From the NCBI GenBank assembly GCA_902477915.1, contig CABSJA010000046.1, forward strand, positions 1 through 14,419: a stretch of DNA of 14,419 nucleotides. The letters are read 5' to 3'. Positions 1 to 7,249 of this stretch are shown piece after piece (the first letter of the stretch is position 1; each line of letters begins with the position of its first letter). The notes beneath the pieces were generated by a model. That model saw only the letters and a program-made list of their open reading frames with translations. It was not told the origin of the DNA and ran no database searches. This stretch comes from an uncultured Veillonella sp. Its GTDB lineage: Bacteria; Bacillota; Negativicutes; Veillonellales; Veillonellaceae. The position numbers were made by a program, and so were the translations under genes.

Positions 1-130
1 GATTAACTGGATATACTTCATATCCGTGATCTTTAAGACATTTATAAATCTTATAGCCGAACTTTTCGGTTTTATCAGTGGCTCCAATAACGGCCCACAC
101 CTTTTGATCTAAAGCTTGTTGAATTGTCAT
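1..130 (-). CDS. CoA-binding-domain protein (YccU-like), N-terminal 43 residues only
   Basis: The gene starts with ATG at 130-128 and runs off the left edge, so only the first 43 residues are visible. They begin MTIQQALDQKVWAVIGAT and end GYEVYPVN. The pattern VIGAT, then FGYKIYKCLKDHGY, then EVYPVN is the first beta-alpha-beta unit of the Rossmann-like CoA-binding domain seen in small YccU-type proteins of about 130-140 residues. The family probably binds CoA or a related nucleotide, and its exact role is poorly defined. An AGAGGTGG ribosome binding site lies five bases upstream of the start and supports it. A near-consensus promoter with an 11-bp direct repeat lies just upstream. The family assignment rests on a short fragment. 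Confidence 0.75.
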   Translation of the reverse strand, partial: MTIQQALDQKVWAVIGATDKTEKFGYKIYKCLKDHGYEVYPVN

Positions 131-151
131 TTCAACCACCTCTTATATACT

Positions 152-179
152 ATTATAAATAAATATCGAATTTTGTCAA
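152..179 (-). promoter_or_regulatory. Near-consensus sigma-70-type promoter of the CoA-binding-domain gene
   Basis: On the minus strand, TTGACA (complement of 174-179) is followed after 16 bases by TATAAT (complement of 152-157). Both hexamers match consensus fully. The -10 element is about 20 bases upstream of the start codon at 130, so the leader is very short. Confidence 0.75.
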
Positions 180-197
180 TATAATGTATCGAATTTT
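164..197. repeat. 11-bp direct repeat TATCGAATTTT overlapping a promoter
   Basis: TATCGAATTTT occurs at 164-174 and again at 187-197, a period of 23 bases or about two helical turns. The first copy fills most of the spacer between -10 and -35 and touches the -35. The second lies just upstream of the -35. This placement fits tandem operator sites for a repressor, though no binding protein is known. Confidence 0.5.
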
Positions 198-258
198 ATA
201 GTTAAAGAATTATACGCTTTTAGCAAACATTTCAGAACTAAAATCAATGTATCTAGTA

Positions 259-1224
259 TCATTCAATGACAATTGTTTTTTGCCTCAAACTAGGAACTGA
301 GAGGTCTAAATGAAGTAAATCAGAAAGGCTTATTTGTGGATGAGCATACCTAGCACCATCTATAAGCCCACCTGCAACAGCTAACTCGCCTAAAATCCTA
401 GATGCTGACCATTGCTGTTCTCGTAATTCGCGGATTGTAATACTCTTTTGACGTTTAGATAGCCTATGTCCATCTGCATCTACCAAAAGTGGGGCATGAC
501 CATACTTGGGAACCGCTATATTCTTATGGGGATAGCATTGTTGTAATGTGTTATACAAATATAATTGCTGTCCTGTTGTATCGAGTAAATCATCGCCTCG
601 AATCACTTCAGTTATTCCCATAGCTATATCATCTAATACGACTGCCAAATTATATGCGTACATACCATCACCACGACGTAATACATAATCATCTAGTTCA
701 CCTTCCAAATGAATATGCTGCTTACCTTGCCATCGATCATCAAACTCAAGATCACAAGAATCTATAGCAAGGCGCAAGGATGGTTCTTTGCTATTACATA
801 ACTCTTGTATTTCAAAATCACGTAAATGTCGACATTTTCCATCATAACGATGCACCACTTCGCCTACATGAGGTGCAGAAGCTATAGATTGTAGTCGCGC
901 TCTATTACAAAAGCAAGGGTAAATTAGTTTTTCTAATGCGAGATATTCTAATATGTCTGCATAATATGTTTGTCTTTCACTTTGCCAATAGGATACTTCT
1001 GGTCCACCTACACGAGGACCTTCATCCCATTCAAAGCCAAGCCATTCTAAATCATCTAGTAAAGCTTCCCCTAGTTCTCGTTTTGACCGTTGTAGGTCTA
1101 TATCCTCCATACGTACAACATACGTTCCTTTTTGTTGGCGTGTGGAGATATATGATAAAAGTGCTATCCACACGTTACCGAGATGAATATATCCGGTTGG
1201 ACTAGGCGCAAATCTACCTTTCAT
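259..1224 (-). CDS. gluQ: Glutamyl-Q tRNA(Asp) synthetase
   Basis: A truncated glutamyl-tRNA synthetase paralogue (321 aa) that activates glutamate and attaches it to the queuosine base at position 34 of tRNA(Asp), rather than aminoacylating a tRNA end. RFAPSPTGYIHLGN (residues 4-17) holds the HIGH-type motif and LSKRQ (255-259) the KMSKS-type motif. The zinc site typical of this subfamily is visible as C104, C106, Y127 and C131. The anticodon-binding domain of full GluRS is absent, and the length fits the family. I chose the ATG at 1224 over an upstream in-frame start at 1263. It has TAGGAGAG six bases upstream, and the conserved motif follows at once. The longer version would begin inside a terminator hairpin. 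The gene lies downstream of the M16C peptidase on the same strand, separated by that hairpin, and I see no good promoter of its own. Confidence 0.92.
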   Translation of the reverse strand: MKGRFAPSPTGYIHLGNVWIALLSYISTRQQKGTYVVRMEDIDLQRSKRELGEALLDDLEWLGFEWDEGPRVGGPEVSYWQSERQTYYADILEYLALEKLIYPCFCNRARLQSIASAPHVGEVVHRYDGKCRHLRDFEIQELCNSKEPSLRLAIDSCDLEFDDRWQGKQHIHLEGELDDYVLRRGDGMYAYNLAVVLDDIAMGITEVIRGDDLLDTTGQQLYLYNTLQQCYPHKNIAVPKYGHAPLLVDADGHRLSKRQKSITIRELREQQWSASRILGELAVAGGLIDGARYAHPQISLSDLLHLDLSVPSLRQKTIVIE

Positions 1225-1248
1225 TAGAACTCTCCTATAGCAGAAAAC

Positions 1249-1279
1249 AAGTGGCATATCCATTATGAATATGCCACTT
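1249..1279 (-). terminator. Rho-independent terminator after the M16C peptidase, just ahead of gluQ
   Basis: Perfect 11-bp stem (AAGTGGCATAT at 1249-1259 against ATATGCCACTT at 1269-1279) with a 9-base loop. Read on the minus strand it is followed by TGTTTTCTG. It lies 62 bases past the peptidase stop and ends 24 bases before the gluQ start codon, so it also sits in the gluQ leader. Confidence 0.75.
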
Positions 1280-1341
1280 ATACATCCAAAGATATGTCAA
1301 AGTAAAAACTAAAGCAATATCATGTATTGATATAAACTTAT

Positions 1342-4251
1342 TTATCCTAAAGACACAATGTTATCAAACACATTACCAGCATCTTTAATCTTTTGTTCGT
1401 TACCCATTGTGCAAATATGATTATCATTCAATACAGGTTCTACCACATCTGCTAATGCAACAATATCTTCTGGCTTACATGCGATTACTTGTTTACGGAA
1501 CTCTACTTTGTCCTCTAATTTAGCACCGCTGAAGTACATACCCATCGCACGTGGTCCACGCAATGCAGGTGTCATCGGCAAGTCTAAAGAACTCATAGTG
1601 CCGATAATATATTTGCGCATTTCACGATCAGTCAATGTGAAATCACGAAGATATTGAGGCAACTCTTTATAGACATTCAAAGTTTCCAACAAGTTAGGGT
1701 CACGATAACTACAGAAAATCATATTGCCATCATCATAGAAATTAGCAAATGCTCCGTAAGCGCCACCTTGTACACGAATACGAATCCAAAGGTATTCATA
1801 ACGTAGAATTGTTTCTAATACGCTCATTGGACCAACATGTTTGAAACCATGATCGATGAAATTACCACCTTGAGCTACGTATTGAACCTTACCAGCTGTA
1901 ACGATACCATCATTGCCGGAAAGACGAGTGATTTGTAATACATCATCACTCAATTCGGTAGTATCCCAAGTCTCAACCAATGGTTTCATTAGGTTTTTAA
2001 AAGCTTCTAATTCGCCTTCTTCACCAACAAACATAATATCTACATTATTAGCACGGAAAATTTTTCGAGCTACTTCAGCTAATTTTTCTGGTAATAATGG
2101 TAAAGCTGCAGGATTAGATGCTAGCTCGCTGATTTTTTGATAGTACCCTAAATTGCCATTGTCTCTAAACTTGCCAACTGCAGATACTTGAGCCATAACA
2201 CGTTGACTTACGATAGAATTACCGCGGCGGAATGCCTCATTATCCCAAATAGCTTTGCTTTCTTGAACAAGCTCAGTTAAACGGCGATCATCACTGTAAT
2301 CTGCCTTTTGTACCACTTCATTAATCAAGCGGCATAAATCAGGTAGTTTAGCATGTAATGCTTTTGCACGCACAATCATAAGAGGTGTAAACTCATCGCG
2401 CTTACCATCTTTGCTGATGGCCGTAATATCAGAACTCAATCCACCTAAATTCATATTGATATCTTTAGCCAATGCTTCATAACCGCGCTCGGATGTGTCA
2501 ACACGACCGAGGATATCACTTAAAATATCAGCGTAGAATAAGTCCTCTTCTGTGAGGCAGTTCAATTTAAAGTACAAGCCTACATAATTGATACCCTTTG
2601 TGAAAGTAGGTACAAAATGTACTGTCGTATTACTGATTTTACTTTCACGGCGTTCTACAGCTTCCATATTAGGATTTAAATCAGATAACTCGAGCAATGG
2701 AATAGATGCTAGAGCTTCATCACTATCTGGAGTTTCTTGACGAATTTTAAGGCGTTTTGTTTGTTCTACAATCGCGTCAATCTCCTCTTTTGTCATATCC
2801 GCTTTTACAGCAGCTAAATGTTCTTTAACCTCTGCATCTTTGCGCTCTTGAAGGCCACGTTCAGGATAGATAGATACAAGAACCTTATGGTCATTATTCA
2901 AGATAGAATGACGAATTAAATCTTCGAAATATGTACCAGCCAAACCTTTACGAATATTCGCTAACGCCTCTTCATAGTGTAATAACTCTAATGGATCATT
3001 ATCATATAACCAATTATCCATCATGCGGATAATATACGCTAACCCAATAGGTCGCCCCCCAAAGTCGCTTTCACGAAGAGCAAACTCAATGCTGTTCAAA
3101 GAAGCTTCTAATAATTCTTTATCTAAACCTTTGTCACAAAGATCTTGTAATGTAGATTCTACAATGCGTTGCAAGTCAGCTTGTTTATCTAAATTAGAAC
3201 CTGTAGCTTGTACAGTCCACATAGGTTGACGAATGCTATCTAAATAATAGCCGCTTACGTCAGAGCCGATACCAGCTTTTACCAAAGCCTGTTTAAGAGG
3301 CGCCGCTGGAGATGTCAACAAAGCATGTGTCAACACTTCAAAAGCCAAGCTATGTTCAGGCGTTACATCAGGTAATACATAAGCAAAGGAATGCAATGTG
3401 CGATTATCTGTTGGTTCTTCAGAACCTACACTATATGGATAGCTCACCACTTTACCTTCTGTAAATGGAGCTTGTAGAGCTACCTCAGTATGAATCTCAA
3501 TAGCATCAAAATGGCTTAAATACTCATCATTCAAGAATGCTAATTGCTCTTCAATATTCATATCACCATACAAGAAGATATAGCTATTAGATGGATGATA
3601 GTGGACACTGTAGAACTCTTGGAATTCTTCATATGTTAAATCTGTAATATAATCAGGATCCCCTCCAGAGTCAACCCCATAAGTCGTATCTGGGAAAAGC
3701 TCGCGCATCATTTGACGTTCCAATACAGAGTCAGGAGATGAATAAACACCCTTCATCTCATTAAATACAACGCCTTTGTAGGTGAGTTCATCATCTGCAT
3801 TTTCTAGCTCATAATGCCAACCTTCTTGCATTACGATCTCTGCATCTTCACGAACACGTGGGTAGAATACTGCATCAAGATATACGTCCATCAAATTATG
3901 GAAGTCTTTATCGTTCTTGCTGGCTACAGGATACATTGTTTTATCCGGATATGTCATAGCATTCAGGAACGTGTTTAAAGAACCTTTTACCAGTTCAACA
4001 AAGGGCTCTTTCAATGGGAATTTTCGAGAACCACATAGAACAGAATGCTCCATAATATGTGCCACACCGGTACTATTGTGAGGTGTTGTTCTAAACGCAA
4101 TATTGAATACTTTATTAGAATCTGGTGAATCAATATAAATTAAACGAGCACCAGACTTTTCGTGCTTCATTTCATAAGCGGTACCATTGATCTCATCAAT
4201 GCGCTCAATGCGGTCAAGGCGAAAGCCAGAATAAACCTTATTTATTTCCAT
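1342..4251 (-). CDS. M16C family zinc metallopeptidase (presequence protease-like)
   Basis: A 969-residue protein, the usual length for the PreP/Cym1 branch of M16 peptidases, which fold into a closed two-half chamber and degrade unstructured peptides. The inverted zinc motif is clear: HIMEH at 65-69 (H65, E68 as general base, H69), with the third ligand E165 in FNEMKGVY. The stretch CGSRKFPLKEPFVELVKGSL after the motif is typical of the subfamily. The middle (roughly 460-720) corresponds to the M16C-associated domain, and the C-terminal half is the catalytically silent partner. There is no signal peptide or membrane segment, so a cytoplasmic peptide-clearing role is likely. The ATG at 4251 is preceded by GAAGGGA. 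An extended -10 promoter lies about 50 bases upstream, and a terminator follows the stop. The peptide substrate is not predictable from the sequence. Confidence 0.9.
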   Translation of the reverse strand: MEINKVYSGFRLDRIERIDEINGTAYEMKHEKSGARLIYIDSPDSNKVFNIAFRTTPHNSTGVAHIMEHSVLCGSRKFPLKEPFVELVKGSLNTFLNAMTYPDKTMYPVASKNDKDFHNLMDVYLDAVFYPRVREDAEIVMQEGWHYELENADDELTYKGVVFNEMKGVYSSPDSVLERQMMRELFPDTTYGVDSGGDPDYITDLTYEEFQEFYSVHYHPSNSYIFLYGDMNIEEQLAFLNDEYLSHFDAIEIHTEVALQAPFTEGKVVSYPYSVGSEEPTDNRTLHSFAYVLPDVTPEHSLAFEVLTHALLTSPAAPLKQALVKAGIGSDVSGYYLDSIRQPMWTVQATGSNLDKQADLQRIVESTLQDLCDKGLDKELLEASLNSIEFALRESDFGGRPIGLAYIIRMMDNWLYDNDPLELLHYEEALANIRKGLAGTYFEDLIRHSILNNDHKVLVSIYPERGLQERKDAEVKEHLAAVKADMTKEEIDAIVEQTKRLKIRQETPDSDEALASIPLLELSDLNPNMEAVERRESKISNTTVHFVPTFTKGINYVGLYFKLNCLTEEDLFYADILSDILGRVDTSERGYEALAKDINMNLGGLSSDITAISKDGKRDEFTPLMIVRAKALHAKLPDLCRLINEVVQKADYSDDRRLTELVQESKAIWDNEAFRRGNSIVSQRVMAQVSAVGKFRDNGNLGYYQKISELASNPAALPLLPEKLAEVARKIFRANNVDIMFVGEEGELEAFKNLMKPLVETWDTTELSDDVLQITRLSGNDGIVTAGKVQYVAQGGNFIDHGFKHVGPMSVLETILRYEYLWIRIRVQGGAYGAFANFYDDGNMIFCSYRDPNLLETLNVYKELPQYLRDFTLTDREMRKYIIGTMSSLDLPMTPALRGPRAMGMYFSGAKLEDKVEFRKQVIACKPEDIVALADVVEPVLNDNHICTMGNEQKIKDAGNVFDNIVSLG

Positions 4252-4300
4252 GCTGTCCCTTCTTTCTATATAAATATAATTAATTTCTTCCTAATAATTC

Positions 4301-4309
4301 ATTATAACA
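4301..4309 (-). promoter_or_regulatory. Extended -10 promoter of the M16C peptidase
   Basis: The minus strand reads TGTTATAAT, that is TGn plus a perfect TATAAT. No convincing -35 hexamer is present, which is common for extended -10 promoters. It is about 50 bases upstream of the start codon at 4251 and downstream of the terminator at 4358-4387, so the peptidase probably has its own transcript. Confidence 0.55.
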
Positions 4310-4357
4310 CATCGACAACTCTATATATAGATGTTAAGAATAATTATCGAAATTCAA

Positions 4358-4387
4358 AACCCCATAGGCATTACCGCCTATGGGGTT
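4358..4387 (-). terminator. Rho-independent terminator of the lysC unit
   Basis: Perfect 12-bp stem, AACCCCATAGGC (4358-4369) with GCCTATGGGGTT (4376-4387), loop ATTACC. On the minus strand it is followed by TTTGAATTT. It begins five bases beyond the stop of the 105-residue gene and ends the lysC unit. Confidence 0.85.
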
Positions 4388-4391
4388 CATT

Positions 4392-4709
4392 TTATTTATT
4401 ATGTTGCATTTGCCACTTTTGATTGCGGCGCAAGGTTAACAAGCCTTCTAACACTGCTTGGAATTGTACAAAGCTTAACGTATACGGTGGGTACATATCA
4501 GGTACTACCTTATAAGAAATAGTAACTTCGGCCTTATCATAATCGTAGAAAATGCCATGTAAATTACTTACTGTAGTATAACCAGTTTGAGCTTGCTCCA
4601 ATGTTGGAATAGGCTGATTTTTTAGATTTCCTAGTAGATCGCTAATGAAACCTTCCTTACGACCTTGGTCATTGAGCATTTCATCCATAAAACTACGTAG
4701 ACTATCCAT
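4392..4709 (-). CDS. Small protein of unknown function, co-transcribed with lysC
   Basis: A 105-residue protein I do not recognise. It has no signal peptide, membrane segment or cysteine. The N-terminal third is charged and likely helical (MDSLRSFMDEMLNDQGRKEG). The middle has strand-like stretches (TTVSNLHGIFYDYDKAEVTISYKVVP), and the tail is basic (LRRNQKWQMQHNK). It starts seven bases after the lysC stop, and its ribosome binding site AGAGG lies inside the last lysC codons, about 11 bases from the ATG. This points to joint transcription and possibly coupled translation with aspartate kinase. A strong terminator follows at once. The ORF is believable because it is tightly packed between lysC and that terminator. 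Its function is unknown, and adjacency alone does not show a role in aspartate-family amino acid synthesis. Confidence 0.75.
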   Translation of the reverse strand: MDSLRSFMDEMLNDQGRKEGFISDLLGNLKNQPIPTLEQAQTGYTTVSNLHGIFYDYDKAEVTISYKVVPDMYPPYTLSFVQFQAVLEGLLTLRRNQKWQMQHNK

Positions 4710-4716
4710 AAATAGA

Positions 4717-5946
4717 TTAACCTCTTTGGTCTAACAATAAGCCATTGTGAATTACACGAACAGCATCTTTAACGCGGTCTTCAGCAACAAGACAAGAAAT
4801 ACTAATTTCAGAAGTAGAAATGATTTCAATATTGATGCCTTCTTGGCTCAAAATATCAAACATTTGAGCTGCCACGCCTGGTTGACCTAACATACCTGCA
4901 CCAATGATAGATACTTTTGCCATTCTTTCGTCAATATTTACAGCTTCAATATCAACAGTTTTTTGTAATTCTGCCAATACTTCACGAGCTAGTACAACAT
5001 CATCCATAGCTACAGTGAAGATGAGGTCAGTTTTAGGTTCACCTACGGCGCGGATAGATTGAACAATCATATCAACATCCACGTTTTTTGCAGCCAATGC
5101 TTTGAACACAGTTGCTGCAACACCTGGTTTATTTTCAACGCCTACAAGGGCTACTTTTGCTGTATTAGTATCATCAGCTACGCCAGTAATTACGTGTTTA
5201 TTTGCTTCCACAGTATAATCCTCCCGAATAATAGTACCTGTATTGTCACTAAATGTTGAACGTACGTGAATAGGTACACCATAACGGAAACCCATTTCTA
5301 CGGCGCGAGGTTGCATTACACCTGCACCAAGACGTGCCATCTCAAGCATTTCGCCATATGTTACTTCTTCTAATTTGAAAGCCTCTTTTGCAACACGAGG
5401 GTCTGTAGAGTAAACGCCTTCAACATCTGTGAATATTTCACAAACATCAGCTTTCATAGCGCCTGCCAATGCAACAGCAGTTGTATCAGAACCACCGCGA
5501 CCTAAAGTAACCATATCACCATATTCAGTAATACCTTGGAAACCTGCAACCACTACAATATTGCCTTCATCCAAAGCTTCAAATACCCGATTTGGATCAA
5601 CGCCTAAAATACGGCCTTTATTGAATGTATCACTACTTGTAATACCTGCTTGATCACCTGTTAAGGACATCGCTTTATGACCACGTTCGTTGAAAGCCAT
5701 CGCCATTAATGCAATCGTTACTTGCTCACCTGTAGATAACAAGCGATCCATTTCACGACCATAAGGCTTAGATGTTACTTCTTTAGCCAATGCTACCAAG
5801 TCATCTGTTGTATCACCCATAGCGGATACAACGATAACGATTTTATCGTCTTCTTTCTTCTCACGAAGGACGCGATCAACAATATTAAATATTTTTTCTG
5901 GTGTAGCTACGGAACTACCACCAAATTTTTTAACGATTAAGGCCAC
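4717..5946 (-). CDS. lysC: Aspartate kinase
   Basis: Phosphorylates L-aspartate, the first step towards lysine, threonine, methionine and diaminopimelate. At 409 residues it is the usual length of a monofunctional aspartokinase. The kinase domain opens with IVKKFGGSSVA (4-14), carries GRGGSDTTAVALA (149-161) in the nucleotide/aspartate site, and has FTDVEGVYSTDPR (172-184). Two ACT regulatory domains follow: VALVGVENKPGVAATVF (265-281) and VSIIGAGMLGQPGVAAQMF (345-363). This suggests allosteric feedback by an end-product amino acid, though the effector cannot be read from the sequence. The start codon is GTG at 5946-5944, with GAGGG six bases upstream. A promoter lies about 45 bases upstream. 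The leader is too short for a lysine riboswitch. The 105-residue gene follows in the same unit. Confidence 0.95.
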   Translation of the reverse strand: MALIVKKFGGSSVATPEKIFNIVDRVLREKKEDDKIVIVVSAMGDTTDDLVALAKEVTSKPYGREMDRLLSTGEQVTIALMAMAFNERGHKAMSLTGDQAGITSSDTFNKGRILGVDPNRVFEALDEGNIVVVAGFQGITEYGDMVTLGRGGSDTTAVALAGAMKADVCEIFTDVEGVYSTDPRVAKEAFKLEEVTYGEMLEMARLGAGVMQPRAVEMGFRYGVPIHVRSTFSDNTGTIIREDYTVEANKHVITGVADDTNTAKVALVGVENKPGVAATVFKALAAKNVDVDMIVQSIRAVGEPKTDLIFTVAMDDVVLAREVLAELQKTVDIEAVNIDERMAKVSIIGAGMLGQPGVAAQMFDILSQEGINIEIISTSEISISCLVAEDRVKDAVRVIHNGLLLDQRG

Positions 5947-5991
5947 AATAATCCCTCATTTAACTTATCTACTAAAAATCAATATGCATAT

Positions 5992-6020
5992 ACTTTACCA
6001 CAAACAAATAGCACTGTAAA
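5992..6020 (-). promoter_or_regulatory. Promoter of lysC
   Basis: On the minus strand TTTACA (complement of 6015-6020) and TAAAGT (complement of 5992-5997) are separated by exactly 17 bases, with a TGn extension before the -10. The start codon is about 45 bases downstream. Upstream to the superoxide reductase terminator I see only AT-rich sequence and a 4-bp stem that I do not credit. Confidence 0.6.
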
Positions 6021-6122
6021 GGGATACAACGCATTTTATCCACTGCGCAAAAACAAAACTCCTTCGAGTGCGGACATAACTTTAGTATGATTATTTCAGT
6101 TATTATTAACATTTACAGACAA

Positions 6123-6148
6123 AAAGACCAGCCTTATGGCTGGTCTTT
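6123..6148 (-). terminator. Rho-independent terminator of the superoxide reductase gene
   Basis: Perfect 11-bp stem AAAGACCAGCC (6123-6133) with GGCTGGTCTTT (6138-6148), loop TTAT. On the minus strand the stem runs straight into a T tract (GGTCTTTTTGTCTG). It lies 19 bases beyond the stop codon at 6167. Confidence 0.88.
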
Positions 6149-6166
6149 ATTAGTTGATTAAGTTAA

Positions 6167-6556
6167 TTAAGCAACTGCAATTGCTTTTTCGGATTCCCAC
6201 AAACCGTGGATGTTGCAGTAGGATACAGCAATTAATTTACCAGATTTGTTCAAGGAAACTGCCAAAGAACCTTCAGAAATTGCATGTACAGGGCCTTCGT
6301 TTGCAGTTGCGCCATCACCATGTACGTTGAAGGAAATTTCACCAACTTCGAATGGCAATTGAGTACCTTCAGCTACGAAGTACAATTTGATCCATTCAAT
6401 GTGATGTTCTACAGTGTTAGGATGTGCGATATCTTTACCAACGGACAATGTTACGTGGAAAGTTTCACCTGCTTTTACAGTGTCAACAGTCTCGATAACA
6501 GGAACGTGTTTTTCAGTAGCGAAATCGCCGGATTTAATGTAATCATGTACAGCCAT
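6167..6556 (-). CDS. Superoxide reductase, class II (neelaredoxin-type)
   Basis: Reduces superoxide to hydrogen peroxide without releasing oxygen, an oxidative-stress defence typical of anaerobes. It acts in the cytoplasm, with electrons usually supplied by rubredoxin. The 129-residue protein has the expected single mononuclear iron centre: H17 in EKHVP, H45 and H51 in HPNTVEHH, and C114 and H117 in CNIHG. E15 and K16 match the glutamate and lysine that act near the iron in this family. The N-terminal desulforedoxin domain of class I enzymes, with its four cysteines, is absent. I chose the ATG at 6556 because a perfect AGGAGGT lies just upstream. An in-frame ATG at 6598 has no such site and would add 14 unconserved residues. 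It has its own promoter and terminator, so it is monocistronic. Confidence 0.93.
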   Translation of the reverse strand: MAVHDYIKSGDFATEKHVPVIETVDTVKAGETFHVTLSVGKDIAHPNTVEHHIEWIKLYFVAEGTQLPFEVGEISFNVHGDGATANEGPVHAISEGSLAVSLNKSGKLIAVSYCNIHGLWESEKAIAVA

Positions 6557-6628
6557 AGTTAACCTCCTGGTTAGTGTTATATACATACTTAATGTCAAGA
6601 ATATTCAGCATCTTGTGCTTATGACTAT

Positions 6629-6657
6629 ATTATACATTTTCGATATAGTTTTAGCAA
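6629..6657 (-). promoter_or_regulatory. Promoter of the superoxide reductase gene
   Basis: Minus strand TTGCTA (complement of 6652-6657), 17-base spacer, perfect TATAAT (complement of 6629-6634). It gives a leader of roughly 65 bases before the start at 6556. A PerR or Fur site was looked for here and not found convincingly. Confidence 0.6.
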
Positions 6658-6704
6658 GAGCTTTTTCGAAAATTTTAGATTTATTTATATTCAAGCTCTC
6701 CGTA

Positions 6705-7247
6705 TTAGAACTCAATCCCTTTAGCAGCCTTAATTCCTTTTTCATAGGCATGTTTTACGACATTCATTTCTGTTACTGTATCAGCTATATCAATGATTTC
6801 AGGCTTCGCATAACGGCCCGTTAAAATAACGTGTAAACGCTTAGGTTTATGTTTAAGCATATCTACTACAGAATTTACATCAATCAGTTCATAATTAATG
6901 GCATTATTGATTTCATCCATAATGATAAGATCCCATCGGTCGGAATTTACCTCTTCAACCAGTGTATACCAAGCCTCTTGGGCTGCCTCTTTGTGACGTG
7001 CTAATTCAGCGTCGCTAACCTCATCCCGTTTATAGTAAATAAAGCCTTTACCCATGGAGCGAATTTCTACTTGGTCACCTAATTTGGCAAGCCCCGCTAG
7101 TTCACCATAGCCATTACCACTTTTAATAAATTGTAAGATTAAGACCTTAAAACCTTGTCCAACAGCACGTAATGCTACGCCTAATGCAGCCGTTGTTTTT
7201 CCTTTACCATTGCCAGTATTAACTAAAATTAAGCCTCGTTCACTCAT
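6705..7247 (-). CDS. cobO: Corrinoid (cob(I)yrinic acid a,c-diamide) adenosyltransferase, CobO/BtuR family
   Basis: Transfers the 5'-deoxyadenosyl group of ATP to the reduced cobalt of corrinoids, making the upper ligand of adenosylcobalamin. At 180 residues it is close to the family's usual length. The P-loop GNGKGKTTAALG (12-23) is the characteristic CobO/BtuR form, DLIIMDEIN (106-114) is the Walker B region, and LTGR (142-145) and the C-terminal KGIEF are also family hallmarks. It begins two bases after the cbiA stop, and its AAAGGAGC ribosome binding site lies in the last cbiA codons, so the two are one transcript and probably translationally coupled. It is the last gene of the cobalamin unit. 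No clear terminator follows, only a 7-bp inverted repeat with a 29-base loop (6657-6663 and 6693-6699). Confidence 0.95.
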   Translation of the reverse strand: MSERGLILVNTGNGKGKTTAALGVALRAVGQGFKVLILQFIKSGNGYGELAGLAKLGDQVEIRSMGKGFIYYKRDEVSDAELARHKEAAQEAWYTLVEEVNSDRWDLIIMDEINNAINYELIDVNSVVDMLKHKPKRLHVILTGRYAKPEIIDIADTVTEMNVVKHAYEKGIKAAKGIEF

Positions 7248-7249
7248 AT

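Noticed and set aside
936..1205. Plus-strand ORFs inside gluQ, lysC, cbiL and other genes
   Set aside because: They lie opposite well-supported conserved genes, lack good ribosome binding sites, and their translations are low-complexity shadows of the real frames.
1225..1263. Longer N-terminus for gluQ starting at 1263
   Set aside because: The extra 13 residues would be encoded inside a terminator hairpin and have no ribosome binding site. The ATG at 1224 has a good one, and the conserved RFAPSPTG follows at once.
6557..6598. Longer N-terminus for superoxide reductase starting at 6598
   Set aside because: A perfect AGGAGGT precedes the ATG at 6556, and the added residues match nothing in the family.
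6599..6660. PerR- or Fur-type operator at the superoxide reductase promoter
   Set aside because: The best alignment keeps only one half-site. The other half mismatches at most positions.
6657..6699. Terminator after cobO (AGAGCTT / AAGCTCT)
   Set aside because: Only 7 bp, with a 29-base loop and no T tract following on the minus strand.
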